DNA of 40,451 nucleotides from Candidatus Gastranaerophilales bacterium (GTDB lineage Bacteria > Cyanobacteriota > Vampirovibrionia > Gastranaerophilales > Gastranaerophilaceae), in contig CALVCJ010000011.1 in NCBI GenBank assembly GCA_944326015.1, positions 1-40,451 of the forward strand. Reading direction: 5' to 3'. Shown in pieces: positions 21,627 to 31,103 of this stretch. Under the pieces are notes generated by a model. That model saw only the letters and a list, made by a program, of their open reading frames with translations. It did not search any database and had not been told where the DNA came from. The position numbers and the translations under genes were made by a program. Each line of letters opens with the position of its first letter. The stretch's first letter is position 1.

Positions 21627-22715
21627 ATGCCTCAAAATGTTTATATTCACATTCCTTTTTGCAAATCAAAATGTAATTACTGTTCATTTGTATCATTTAC
21701 TGATTTGAATTTAAAGAGTAATTATTTATATGCTTTAATCAAAGAAATTAAATGGTCATACAAAAATGAAAAACTAAAGACACTTTATTTTGGCGGCGGC
21801 ACACCATCCCTGCTTTCAAGTGCCGAATTTCAAATGCTTACAGACCTATTTAACACAGACAAGCACACGGAAATTACGGTAGAAATAAATCCAGAAACAG
21901 TCAGTGAAAAATTTTTTAAAGAATTAAAAAATGTAGGAATAAATCGTCTAAGCTTAGGATGTCAAACTTTCAACGACAAAATTTTAAAACTTATTGCAAG
22001 AAGACATACTTCAGCAGATGTTGAAAATTCCATTGCACTTGCAAATGCAGCAGGATTTGAAAATATAAACATTGACCTTATATACGGGCTGCCAGAACAG
22101 ACACTCACAGACTTTGAAAATGATTTGAACATAGCAACAAAATTAAATATCCATCATATTTCCCTTTACGGACTTAAAATAGATAATGACTGTTATTTTG
22201 ATAAGTATCCACCCAAAAACCTTCCTGATGACGATATGCAGGCTGAAATGTATTTAAAAGCAATTGAAATTCTTTCGCAAAACGGATTTAAACACTACGA
22301 AATCAGCAACTTTGCGAAAAAGGGATTTGAATCAAAACATAATTTAAACTACTGGGATAATAATACATACTACGGTTTCGGCGTATCTGCCCACGGATAT
22401 GAAAACGGGATAAGATACAACAACACAGCTATTTTAAAAGATTACATAAAAGCTCCCTATAAACACGAAAATCACCATAAGCTCACTTTTCAGGAACAAC
22501 TTGAGGAAGAAATATTTCTCGGATTTCGTAAAACATCAGGCATAAATGTAAAAAAAATAAATAAAAAATTCAACATAAATTTCCTGGAAAAGTACGGCAA
22601 AACTTTAAAAAAATATGTTTCTTATAAGTATCTAAAAGAAACTAATGACGGATTTACGATGACAGATAGAGGTTTTTTAATCAGCAATATTATTTTATCT
22701 GAATTTATTGAATAA
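21627..22715 (+). CDS. hemW: Radical SAM protein HemW (heme chaperone, HemN-like)
   Basis: A 362-residue radical SAM protein. The N-terminus carries YIHIPFCKSKCNYCSF, the HemN/HemW-type Cys-x3-Cys-x2-Cys cluster motif. It is followed by TLYFGGGTPSLL, the NPETV block, LSLGCQTFND, NIDLIYGLPEQT and HISLYGL. The C-terminal HemN domain includes YEISNFAKKGFESKHNLNYW. HemW proteins insert heme into respiratory enzymes; true coproporphyrinogen dehydrogenase HemN is longer (about 450 residues) and has an additional Cys after the triad, here replaced by Ser. It appears monocistronic, ending in a bidirectional terminator. Confidence 0.92.
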   Translation: MPQNVYIHIPFCKSKCNYCSFVSFTDLNLKSNYLYALIKEIKWSYKNEKLKTLYFGGGTPSLLSSAEFQMLTDLFNTDKHTEITVEINPETVSEKFFKELKNVGINRLSLGCQTFNDKILKLIARRHTSADVENSIALANAAGFENINIDLIYGLPEQTLTDFENDLNIATKLNIHHISLYGLKIDNDCYFDKYPPKNLPDDDMQAEMYLKAIEILSQNGFKHYEISNFAKKGFESKHNLNYWDNNTYYGFGVSAHGYENGIRYNNTAILKDYIKAPYKHENHHKLTFQEQLEEEIFLGFRKTSGINVKKINKKFNINFLEKYGKTLKKYVSYKYLKETNDGFTMTDRGFLISNIILSEFIE

Positions 22716-22745
22716 AAAATCCGGCATATAAAACGCCGGATTTTT
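22715..22745. terminator. Bidirectional intrinsic terminator
   Basis: AAAAATCCGGC (22715-22725) and GCCGGATTTTT (22735-22745) with a 9-nt loop give an 11-bp stem with A and T tracts on both sides. It serves hemW and the convergent membrane orphan. Confidence 0.92.
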
Positions 22746-22785
22746 ATATTTTTCTTTTATATTACTATTTATTTTCGCTACTATC

Positions 22786-23310
22786 TTAAGTTCTAGGTAC
22801 CGCTTCACCTGCATCTGCGGGTTTGGTTTCACCTTCAGCTTTAGGAGTTGCTTCGCCTGTACCTTCGGGTTTGGTTTCAGTGCTGGTTTCCGGTTTATCA
22901 GCTTTATTTCCTTCAGGAGTTTTGGTTGTTTCAGCATCTTCTGCTTTTTTACCTCTAATTCTATTCCAAAGATTTCTACCGCTATCACCGATTGAATAGA
23001 AGAAGTTGTTAACTTTCTCACCGAATTTAAGATTTTCACCTTCAGCTGCAACTTTTTTGGATATTTTACCTTTACCAACAGCAACGGAAAGACCAACATA
23101 TGATGCAAGCAGCAATGCTGCAACTCCGCCTATAATAGCACCAGTTTTGCTTTTCTTTTTATCAGAAACTGCACCTTCTTTTTCAAAAGAATCAGCCTGA
23201 GCCTCTGTTTTCGGAGTCTGGGTTGTATATTTTCCAGGGGAATGAATTAAATCCTGAGTATTAACAGCAGACTCAGCGCGAAAACTTACGTTGGAAACAG
23301 AATTTGTCAT
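22786..23310 (-). CDS. Orphan membrane protein with low-complexity tail
   Basis: A 174-residue protein of unknown function. The N-terminus has the short motif SNVSFRAESAV, like other orphan proteins in this type of genome. One membrane helix spans about residues 56-78 (KTGAIIGGVAALLLASYVGL). A short basic segment follows. The tail (about 120-174) is disordered and repetitive: Lys, Pro, Glu, Gly and Thr in units like TKPEG, GEATP, GETKP. The ATG is preceded by AAAGGAGG. It is convergent with hemW, sharing the terminator. It could be a surface or periplasm-spanning anchor; this is a guess. Confidence 0.75.
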   Translation of the reverse strand: MTNSVSNVSFRAESAVNTQDLIHSPGKYTTQTPKTEAQADSFEKEGAVSDKKKSKTGAIIGGVAALLLASYVGLSVAVGKGKISKKVAAEGENLKFGEKVNNFFYSIGDSGRNLWNRIRGKKAEDAETTKTPEGNKADKPETSTETKPEGTGEATPKAEGETKPADAGEAVPRT

Positions 23311-23495
23311 GGAAAAACCTCCTTTTTATCTACACACTTATAAATTTCAATTTCACAATAAATAAAAAACGACTGACAAATTAATTTTGACTAAAAAATA
23401 ATAGTTTTTCAATAATTGTAACAAAAATTTACATAAAAATTGGAATATTTTTTTTTTGAGTGTCATCTTGTTATATAGAAATAAGGAGAAAAAGC
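23311..23495. other. Divergent intergenic region
   Basis: AT-rich gap between the membrane orphan and the TonB-like gene. It contains both ribosome binding sites (AAAGGAGG on the minus strand, AAGGAG on the plus strand). I see no confident promoter hexamers and no repeat. Confidence 0.5.
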
Positions 23496-26400
23496 ATGGG
23501 TACGGAACAAGAAACTTTAATTTATATAGAGAATCAGGATAAACTTGATGCAAGTGCAGCCGCAAATGCATTCGCACATAAAGACGTCAGAAACAGAGCA
23601 TATATTAATACCTTAGGTGCTGAGCTAGCACTAAAATATCTTGCATCAGAAAATATTGATGTTTCTGATATTTATAATATACATTCCATAAAAAAAGTTC
23701 TTGAAGAACTTGATATTTCAGATATCATGCTGCCGAACATACATATAGACGTAAGAGTTGTATTTGACGAAAATGTTATTTTTATCCCCAAATCACATTT
23801 TCAATATAATATTGTTCCAGATATTTACCTAGTATTTTATCTTTCAAAAGATTTTTCATATGTGAAATTCCTCGGTTTCTTTGAACCAAAACTTATAAAT
23901 AAAAATAATGCCAATAATGAATACTACTTTATTGAAAAAGAAAAACTTAGTTCTGCACAGGATTTGAAAAAATATATAGACGCACATAAAGGCAATACAA
24001 AAGAAACACTTTCACAAGAAGATTTAGTAAATTCCGAACGTATTATAATTGCAATGGCAGACAATGATATATCAGAAGATGACAAAAGATATTTAATTAA
24101 ACAATTAACAAAAAGTGCCGCTTTAAGAGACAAATTTATCGAATATGAAAACTTTGAAACTCTTTCATATAAGGCGATGACAGATCCGAATATAAACAGA
24201 AAAACACCTGAAGATAAAAATTCAGCAGCCTTATCTGCGCCTGCTTTTGATGTACTTGAAAGTCTTAACAGCACTGATTCGGTTTTGGACGAAACTCCGG
24301 TTACACAAGACCAACTGCCATCACAAATTGAGGAATCAGAAAATTTAAATAACCCAGCGCTGGAAACCATTGACGCAACTACAGATGAACCAATGGAACA
24401 AACAGCTGTAAACACACCGGATAATAACTCTACTTTTGATATTGAATCATTAATACCGGATACCACAAACGAAATAAATGATACAACACCGAATATAGCT
24501 GATCTGACTGTCCAAAATACAGTTGAAACTGGTGAAAATGCAGAAAATGAAATTCAAAATAAAGCTGAAGAAATTGATTCATCTCTTGATTTTATAAATT
24601 CAGGTCTAGAATTTGTCGATAACATGTTCACAGAAAATACCGGAGAAACTGAGCATGAACTATCAGACAATCTTGCATTTCAAGAAAAAAATATCAATGA
24701 GGAAACAATATCCCTCCAAAATATAAATTTACCCGAAGTTCAAGAAAATACGGATTACATTGATTCTATAGATAATAAAATATCTTTTGAAGATATTAAA
24801 ATCAACATAGAAGAACCAAAACCAATTGATGAACCGGCTCCTGTAGACTTTGCACAAGACGCCTTGTCACTGGATAATGTAGATACATCAAATCTTGAAA
24901 ATCAGATTCCAATGGATAATTATAATGAAGAAACAATCTCGTTTGACGATATAGATACATCCAGTACATTAGAAGAACTTGATTTTGACAAAAATGAAAT
25001 TGAGAACACTATTTCATTTGATGATATTGATATTCAGGAAGAAAAAGCTGAAACTCCGTTACAAAAACAAAATGATTATCAAGAAGAAACAATTTCGTTT
25101 GATGATATAAATGTATCAGCAGATTCAATTGATAAAAACAGCGATATTGACGATTTTATGGATGATGTCATGTCATTTGATGAGGATCCGGTAGTTGAAC
25201 CCGAAGAATTACAAGCTCCCAAATTCGGTAATAATACCTGTAACGAATTATCCGCGACGCAAAACGAACCTTTGGATATGGAAGAAATTAATTCAGATAC
25301 AACACCAAATATTGACCCGCTTAATGATGAAATAAATGAACCAGATATTTCTGAGCTCGCCGAATTGCCACAAAACAGCGCACAAAATCAGGAAATTGAA
25401 TCGGAAATACAACCTGAAATAATTGAAGATGTACCACAAGAAACAGAAAAAACAGAAGGTTTCGGAAAAAATCTTCTTGAAAATTTATCCTCAGACAATA
25501 TGGATGACATTTCAATAGAAAGCCTCGGGATTGATGATACAAATATTCCGGAAGGCGCAGATAATATATCCTCACACGAATTATTATCACAAATAGATGA
25601 TATCTTAAATTCCTCAGACATAAATGGAAATCCTCAAATAATTGAAAACCGCCAACCTCATGAAGATTCCCCCAAAAACATAGATACCACAGATAATTTA
25701 ATTCCTGAGATTATAGAACAACCAGATATACAAGAAGAAAATAAGATATCCGATATTGTTACTGATGAAAATGACATAGAAAAACTTATCAAAGATTCAA
25801 ATTCTGATAACGAACAAATATCCAACGATGAAATTCCAGATACATCAATTGATGAACTCTTAAACTTTGAAGATAATTCCATGCCGCTATCAGATAACAA
25901 CCACAAAGAAGAAGAAGATGATGATGATGATAAACTCGATGTGCTATTTAACGACACCGACACAACTTCAGATTCCGAACTCGACAGTTTAAATGAAGAA
26001 ATTAACAGTATCGACACTGATAATGAAAACTTTATGGAAGATACCAATTCTGAAAATGTTCCCCCAGCAGCGGCAGTTTATAACAAAACATCAAATAAAA
26101 AAATATTGATAGTTACCGCAGCTCTCGTAACAGTTATTGCCGCAGCCTCTGCAGTTGTGCTTTTAAAACCGAAAAATAACAATACATCAAATATCGTTGA
26201 ACCGATGGCCCCACAGCCCGCAGAAACAGAAGTTGCAATGAATCAGGGAACTCAAAATCCTCTAGAAGCACCAGATAACGTTCTGACAACAAATGCTCCG
26301 GATCTAAATGTAAATAATAAAACTCCGGAGTCAAAAACCATACAAAAACCTGCGCCGGCCAAAGAACTTAGTAACATAACCCCCAAACCAAAACCCAAAA

Positions 26401-26762
26401 CTTCATCAGGAGAAAGTTCTTACCTTAACGTGAACAGACTTGTATGGGATGTAACTGATAGTCTTTCTTACAGTGATAAAATGCAAACTTATTTGAGAAC
26501 GGCAGGAAAAAGTATTAAGCTATCATTATCAGCGGATCTTCTGCTTGCAACAGAATACGCTTACACAAATCAAGTTAAAGTAAATATTAAGTTAAGCAAT
26601 ACCGGAGCAATACAGGGTATAAATATAGCCTCCAGTAGCGGCTCAACACAAATTGATAACATTGTGTTACAATCTGTTAAAGATACGTTAAGCGTCGTAA
26701 AACCGCCTAGTGACGTGATTAAGACCCCTGATTTCAATTTGAGTCTTATCATATACTTTTAA
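23496..26762 (+). CDS. Large acidic single-pass protein with TonB-like C-terminal domain
   Basis: A 1088-residue protein. Residues 1-190 are a globular cytoplasmic domain I do not recognise. About 190-865 is a highly acidic, Asn/Asp/Glu-rich disordered region. Within it (nt 24,699-25,190) a motif of the form E-E-T-I-S-F-D-D-I recurs about seven times in exact or degenerate form. A membrane helix (about 868-892) is followed by a Pro/Lys-rich spacer (QKPAPAKELSNITPKPKPKT) and a TonB-type C-terminal domain of about 110 residues (VKVNIKLSNTGAIQGINIAS). The ATG at 23496 has AAGGAG upstream. It may link cytoplasmic partners to the periplasm; the motif array suggests multivalent binding. Confidence 0.75.
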   Translation: MGTEQETLIYIENQDKLDASAAANAFAHKDVRNRAYINTLGAELALKYLASENIDVSDIYNIHSIKKVLEELDISDIMLPNIHIDVRVVFDENVIFIPKSHFQYNIVPDIYLVFYLSKDFSYVKFLGFFEPKLINKNNANNEYYFIEKEKLSSAQDLKKYIDAHKGNTKETLSQEDLVNSERIIIAMADNDISEDDKRYLIKQLTKSAALRDKFIEYENFETLSYKAMTDPNINRKTPEDKNSAALSAPAFDVLESLNSTDSVLDETPVTQDQLPSQIEESENLNNPALETIDATTDEPMEQTAVNTPDNNSTFDIESLIPDTTNEINDTTPNIADLTVQNTVETGENAENEIQNKAEEIDSSLDFINSGLEFVDNMFTENTGETEHELSDNLAFQEKNINEETISLQNINLPEVQENTDYIDSIDNKISFEDIKINIEEPKPIDEPAPVDFAQDALSLDNVDTSNLENQIPMDNYNEETISFDDIDTSSTLEELDFDKNEIENTISFDDIDIQEEKAETPLQKQNDYQEETISFDDINVSADSIDKNSDIDDFMDDVMSFDEDPVVEPEELQAPKFGNNTCNELSATQNEPLDMEEINSDTTPNIDPLNDEINEPDISELAELPQNSAQNQEIESEIQPEIIEDVPQETEKTEGFGKNLLENLSSDNMDDISIESLGIDDTNIPEGADNISSHELLSQIDDILNSSDINGNPQIIENRQPHEDSPKNIDTTDNLIPEIIEQPDIQEENKISDIVTDENDIEKLIKDSNSDNEQISNDEIPDTSIDELLNFEDNSMPLSDNNHKEEEDDDDDKLDVLFNDTDTTSDSELDSLNEEINSIDTDNENFMEDTNSENVPPAAAVYNKTSNKKILIVTAALVTVIAAASAVVLLKPKNNNTSNIVEPMAPQPAETEVAMNQGTQNPLEAPDNVLTTNAPDLNVNNKTPESKTIQKPAPAKELSNITPKPKPKTSSGESSYLNVNRLVWDVTDSLSYSDKMQTYLRTAGKSIKLSLSADLLLATEYAYTNQVKVNIKLSNTGAIQGINIASSSGSTQIDNIVLQSVKDTLSVVKPPSDVIKTPDFNLSLIIYF

Positions 26763-26774
26763 TTATGCTATAAT
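26746..26774 (+). promoter_or_regulatory. Internal promoter for sigma-like gene
   Basis: TTATCA (26746-26751), a 17-bp spacer and TATAAT (26769-26774). It overlaps the 3' end of the TonB-like gene. A leader of about 20 nt contains AAGGA before the GTG. Confidence 0.55.
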
Positions 26775-26798
26775 GTTGTAAGAACAAGGAAACTAAAA

Positions 26799-27368
26799 GT
26801 GGAATTAGCTCAAGATAAAATAGATTTAATAGAAAAAATCATAAAAAGTGACAGAAAATTCGCTAACAACGAAGATTTATATGATGACTTTTTCAACGAA
26901 ACCTGCAAAAGATCTTTTTTAATTGTTAAAACTGTAAGTTCTGATGCAACTCTGGAAGCTTATTTGAAAAAAATAGCAACCACATCTATTATAAATGTTC
27001 TTAAAAGCGAAGGCAGATTAAGACGTACTAAAACCGGTTATATGTCATCAAGAGAACTTCCTCTTGAATCAGCAGTTCAAACAGATATCCCTGATTACTC
27101 AAAAATTATAATAACTTATGAACCAGTTGATATTCAGGATACACCGGAAGATTTAGCTGTAAAAAAAGAAATTTTACAAAAAATCGTTGATTTGATTTAC
27201 GAAATAGATGCAGGTACTCCGGATAAAAACTATTTGAAACTTTACGATTTGAGATATGAAAAAGGTATGACTCAAAAAGAAATCGCCGATGAATTAGGTA
27301 TATCCCAATCAGAGGTTTCCAAAAGATTATTCAGACTGATGGAACAAGTAAAACAAGCATTCAACTAG
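26799..27368 (+). CDS. Sigma-70-like (ECF-type) regulator
   Basis: A 189-residue protein. The C-terminal part (about 130-189) is a convincing sigma region 4: KLYDLRYEKGMTQKEIADEL, then GISQSEVSKRLFRLMEQ. The N-terminal 70 residues resemble a reduced region 2 (YDDFFNETCKRSFLIVKTVS, then LEAYLKKIATTSIINVLKSE). No region 3 or obvious anti-sigma gene is seen. The start is GTG at 26799 with AAGGA. It is 12 nt upstream of the zinc-ribbon ATPase gene and follows the TonB-like gene, so the three may be expressed together. It could instead be a DNA-binding regulator with a sigma-4 fold. Confidence 0.75.
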   Translation: MELAQDKIDLIEKIIKSDRKFANNEDLYDDFFNETCKRSFLIVKTVSSDATLEAYLKKIATTSIINVLKSEGRLRRTKTGYMSSRELPLESAVQTDIPDYSKIIITYEPVDIQDTPEDLAVKKEILQKIVDLIYEIDAGTPDKNYLKLYDLRYEKGMTQKEIADELGISQSEVSKRLFRLMEQVKQAFN

Positions 27369-27380
27369 GATTTTTGTATA

Positions 27381-30353
27381 ATGAAATGTCCGATATGCAA
27401 AAAGACTATTCCTGACAATACGCTTAAATGTCCTTATTGCAAAGCAAGAACCGGTTTAGTCTGTAAAAATTGCAACACAGTAAATACTATTTTTGATTTT
27501 AAATGCAAAAAATGCGGGCAGGAAATTTTAAAACTTTGCCCTAACTGTAAAAGTGTAAATTTTCCAAATGTAAAAAAATGCCGCAAATGCGGTTATTCTT
27601 TTTCTCTCCCTGATATTGAAGATAAAGATATTGAAAATATTAAACCCGAATATCCCGCAAACCTTATGGCCCAGCAGAGCGCAAAAAATATTTTAATGAA
27701 AGGACTTCTGTCACCTGAAAAAAAAATACTATCTCTGAGCGGAGAAAAAGGTATTGGTAAAACTGTTGTTTTGAAAGCTTTAATGCATGATTTAAGAATA
27801 GAAAATATCTCATGGCTTTACGGGAAATGTACTCAGATCACCCAGATTACTCCCGGAGGGGTCGTACAGGATATTTTACTGAATATTTTTAATCTTCCGA
27901 ATTTCTGTGTCAATAATTTACAGTTCAAAAAAGATGCATCAAAATTTTTCAAAAACGAATTTCCGGAACTTAATAACGATAATATTTTTGATTTAATTAA
28001 CTTCCTATATCCGGTTAAAGAAGGTACGTTTGAACAAATAGCCGCAGCAAAAACAAAAACTTTTGAAATGTTATACAAAATATTTGATAGTATAACATCA
28101 AGAAACAAATATGTTTTTGCAATTGATAATTTTGACTTTATAGATGGTTTTTCTTATGAATTTATAAGCAGATATATAAAAAGAAGTAACATCTGGGCGA
28201 ATTTAAAACTACTTCTTATATATAATGATCCAAAACCTGCCAAGGGATATTTTTATTTTCCCGAAATAAAAGAAGAAAATATATATTTGGACGTTGGAAT
28301 TGCTCCTCTTGAATTCAAGCAGATTTACACTCTTGTAGAACAAAAAACATCAAAAATTCAGGGATTCCCAGAGTTCAATATTAGCGAACTCCATGAAATT
28401 TATCAGATTAGCAAAGGCAACCCTTCTTATATAAACCATGCGCTGAATCTATGCTTTGATTGTCAGCTTTGCGGGCAGGAATTCGAAATTGCAACTAATT
28501 TTACAGGACTGCTTGAATTCAGACTTGCACTTCTAGCACATTTAAACCCTGTTGCCTATGATATACTTCTGGGATCAGCAATAATAGGTGATAAAATTAA
28601 CCTTAATCTTGTCAAAGAAATTTTTGAGGTCGATGATAATACGTTCAAAGATATCATGATTTACTTGAAAAAAATGGATTACATAACCCCGGTCAACGAA
28701 ATATACTGCGAATTCAGCTCGCTTCTTCTATGGGAAGCAATCCTTAAAACCGCAAAAAATGATACAAACTATAAAGCAATAAATAAAAAAATACAAAATC
28801 ACTTTGCAGGTTTCACACTGAATTCAATCTCTATCCTCGGAATTATCGCTCAAAATCTTAAACAGCCAGAACAGGCACTGGAAATCTGGACAAAAAATAC
28901 AAGACTTGCCGCCTATATAGGAGATTTAAACCTTTATGCAATTTCTCAGAAGCAGTCGCTGGCACTTATTAACGAATTTGACGAAACACAGACACTTAAA
29001 ATAAGATACAATATTTCTGAACGCCTGGGCAAACTACTTTCAAACTCAAACCCTGTGGAAGCAATTGAATACCTGCCTGATGCAATATCAAATGCACAGG
29101 CTGTCGGCGATACACCAAGAGAAATTGAATTGCTTGCATATCTTGCATCTTGCTGCCGTAAAACAGGAAATTATTTTGGAGAAGTTGAATGCGTAGATTC
29201 TGTTCTAAAAAAAGTTAAACCCGATGATGATCTTAATATAGCACTTTTAAAAACAACAAAACTGAAAGCGCTTTTAAATATCGGGAATTGCGGACAGATA
29301 ATAAATATGATTGATACTGAAATCATGCCGGTACTTGACAGGTTCTTTGAAAAAAAACAAAATAACACACATCCAATGGCAGCAATTTGTTATGAGACAT
29401 GGCTTAAAACCTATCTTGTATTTGCAAATGCTCTTGTTATGCAAGGGAATGACAGATCATTCGAAATTCTTACAATACTTTTTGACATTATAGAGAGAAA
29501 CCAAATTGAAGATAATCTGTTTATATGTAAATGCAAATTAACACTTGCATTTGCAAATACAATGAAAGGCAACTACAAAGCATCAGAACAAATGCTTGAA
29601 GAAGTGCTTAAATCCTACAGAGAAAATATTATGGACAATGAAACAATATTAAGATGGAACTTCATTAATCTCATAAATAACTTCTTTAGAAAAAAATATA
29701 CAGGAATACAGGAAGACCTATTTCAAATAGTAACTTTTGCAAATAACAACGGAGATAACTTTACTAAAAATATCCTGAAAACTTTATTGGGAAAATTATT
29801 TAAAGATAATAACAACACAAAACAGGCAATGGAAATATATAATGACCAGATTGCATATTTTGCAAAAGAAAAAATGGCACTAGGTGCACTTTTAACCTGG
29901 TTTTTGATTGCAGATGCAACCCTAATTACCGAAGGGCCGCAAGCTGCAATGGAAATAGCCGAACAGGCACTTGAAGTTGCTCAAAACCCGAAAATCGACA
30001 ATTATTTCTTCACTATTGTGCTAAAAATGGTAATTGCAAAATGCTGCATTACTATTTCTAATTTCGAAACAGCAAAAATGCATATTGAAAGCTCAATACT
30101 TCTTGCAAGACAATTTAATATGAAGGACATTCTATCAAGATTGTATATTTTATACGGCAAATATTTTCAAGAATTAGGATTGATAAAATCTCAACAGCAG
30201 ATTGAATACCTTAAAGGTGCAGAAAAAATGTATGAACAGGCTGAAGAACTTATTATGCAGACACAAAACAACTATGTCAACTCTGATCTTAAAAAAGCCA
30301 AAAATGTACTTTCATCTTTTTGTAAGCTTAACAATATAGAAATTCACGGATAA
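27381..30353 (+). CDS. Zinc-ribbon, STAND-like ATPase and helical-repeat protein
   Basis: A 990-residue cytosolic protein. Residues 1-75 contain three zinc ribbons built from CPxC and CKxC pairs (Cys3/6/16/19 and two further sets). About residues 95-400 form an AAA_16/STAND-type ATPase with Walker A GEKGIGKT (121-128) and a Walker-B-like YVFAIDNFDFI near 240. The remaining 580 residues are TPR-like alpha-helical repeats. The layout matches signal-sensing ATPases that often sit beside cyclases or kinases; no effector domain is attached here. The ATG at 27381 has AGGA upstream. Coupling to a sigma-like gene suggests a regulatory role. It ends 2 nt from the convergent pilin-like gene. Confidence 0.8.
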   Translation: MKCPICKKTIPDNTLKCPYCKARTGLVCKNCNTVNTIFDFKCKKCGQEILKLCPNCKSVNFPNVKKCRKCGYSFSLPDIEDKDIENIKPEYPANLMAQQSAKNILMKGLLSPEKKILSLSGEKGIGKTVVLKALMHDLRIENISWLYGKCTQITQITPGGVVQDILLNIFNLPNFCVNNLQFKKDASKFFKNEFPELNNDNIFDLINFLYPVKEGTFEQIAAAKTKTFEMLYKIFDSITSRNKYVFAIDNFDFIDGFSYEFISRYIKRSNIWANLKLLLIYNDPKPAKGYFYFPEIKEENIYLDVGIAPLEFKQIYTLVEQKTSKIQGFPEFNISELHEIYQISKGNPSYINHALNLCFDCQLCGQEFEIATNFTGLLEFRLALLAHLNPVAYDILLGSAIIGDKINLNLVKEIFEVDDNTFKDIMIYLKKMDYITPVNEIYCEFSSLLLWEAILKTAKNDTNYKAINKKIQNHFAGFTLNSISILGIIAQNLKQPEQALEIWTKNTRLAAYIGDLNLYAISQKQSLALINEFDETQTLKIRYNISERLGKLLSNSNPVEAIEYLPDAISNAQAVGDTPREIELLAYLASCCRKTGNYFGEVECVDSVLKKVKPDDDLNIALLKTTKLKALLNIGNCGQIINMIDTEIMPVLDRFFEKKQNNTHPMAAICYETWLKTYLVFANALVMQGNDRSFEILTILFDIIERNQIEDNLFICKCKLTLAFANTMKGNYKASEQMLEEVLKSYRENIMDNETILRWNFINLINNFFRKKYTGIQEDLFQIVTFANNNGDNFTKNILKTLLGKLFKDNNNTKQAMEIYNDQIAYFAKEKMALGALLTWFLIADATLITEGPQAAMEIAEQALEVAQNPKIDNYFFTIVLKMVIAKCCITISNFETAKMHIESSILLARQFNMKDILSRLYILYGKYFQELGLIKSQQQIEYLKGAEKMYEQAEELIMQTQNNYVNSDLKKAKNVLSSFCKLNNIEIHG

Positions 30354-30355
30354 AA

Positions 30356-31066
30356 TTAATAATTCATTTCCCAGCCGTCATTTAATATTTTGCCGAAGCA
30401 TCCTCTGAAACGCGAACTTGTCTGGCACATTTTGTTATATAAATTTTCCCTTGTTTCACGGGCATTAGCAGGCAGAGTGCATTGTTTTGAAGCATTGCAT
30501 ACAGGAACAACACTTTCTTCATCAATAGTTCCATCCTCAAAATAAGCTAAAAAGAAAACATCACGGCCGCCGATATTAGGACCTTGAAGCCCGTTTGTAT
30601 CAACCAGAATATGACTCCACTTTACTCCGCCCGAACTATGTGCAGATAATGCTTCAATACATATTGCAGCCCCGCTTCCGAGAACTGCACAATTAACAGA
30701 ACCCCACCATTTATTTACATCTTCAATACCATCACCAACCGTATTGCCTGCCAAATTTCTGTACTCTGTATGCGGAATACAGGGTTCATCTAATTTGCTG
30801 CATACTGTGACTGTCTTAAAATATGTTTTTAAAAAATTATTTACCTCACTTTGAGAACCAAGTCCGGCTTCTGTCAGCGAAATTGCATTCTTATCGGTTT
30901 TATATTGTAAAAATGCCTGCTGAACTTCCGTATAAACTTTTTGAAGCTGAGTTACAAAAACCTTTTTCCTATGATTATTCATCAGAGTAGGTACAGTCAT
31001 TGCAGAAACTACACCTATTATACCAAGTGTTACAAGAACCTCAGCGAGCGTAAAAGCTTTTTTCAT
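30356..31066 (-). CDS. Type IV pilin-like protein (prepilin signal)
   Basis: A 236-residue protein: leader MKKA, then FTLAEVLVTLGIIGVVSAMT with Glu at +5. The ectodomain includes VTQLQKVYTEVQQAFLQYKT, typical of this pilin-like family, plus cysteines spaced through the C-terminal half (for example CNASKQC and the CQTSSRFRGC region) that could form disulfides. It is last in a minus-strand run that starts with an HD-GYP gene at 37364. The ribosome binding site is AGGATAAT-like and weak. Confidence 0.87.
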   Translation of the reverse strand: MKKAFTLAEVLVTLGIIGVVSAMTVPTLMNNHRKKVFVTQLQKVYTEVQQAFLQYKTDKNAISLTEAGLGSQSEVNNFLKTYFKTVTVCSKLDEPCIPHTEYRNLAGNTVGDGIEDVNKWWGSVNCAVLGSGAAICIEALSAHSSGGVKWSHILVDTNGLQGPNIGGRDVFFLAYFEDGTIDEESVVPVCNASKQCTLPANARETRENLYNKMCQTSSRFRGCFGKILNDGWEMNY

Positions 31067-31103
31067 AACATTATCCTACCTTTCATTTTATCAACGTTAC
31101 AAT

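Noticed and set aside
25909-25935. GAA/GAT trinucleotide run as a phase-variable repeat
   Set aside because: The run is short and in-frame triplets would not switch the gene; it simply encodes an acidic stretch.
23924-26047. Long minus-strand serine-rich frames inside the TonB-like gene
   Set aside because: They are complements of the Asp/Glu/Asn-rich repeats of the plus-strand gene, a common artefact.
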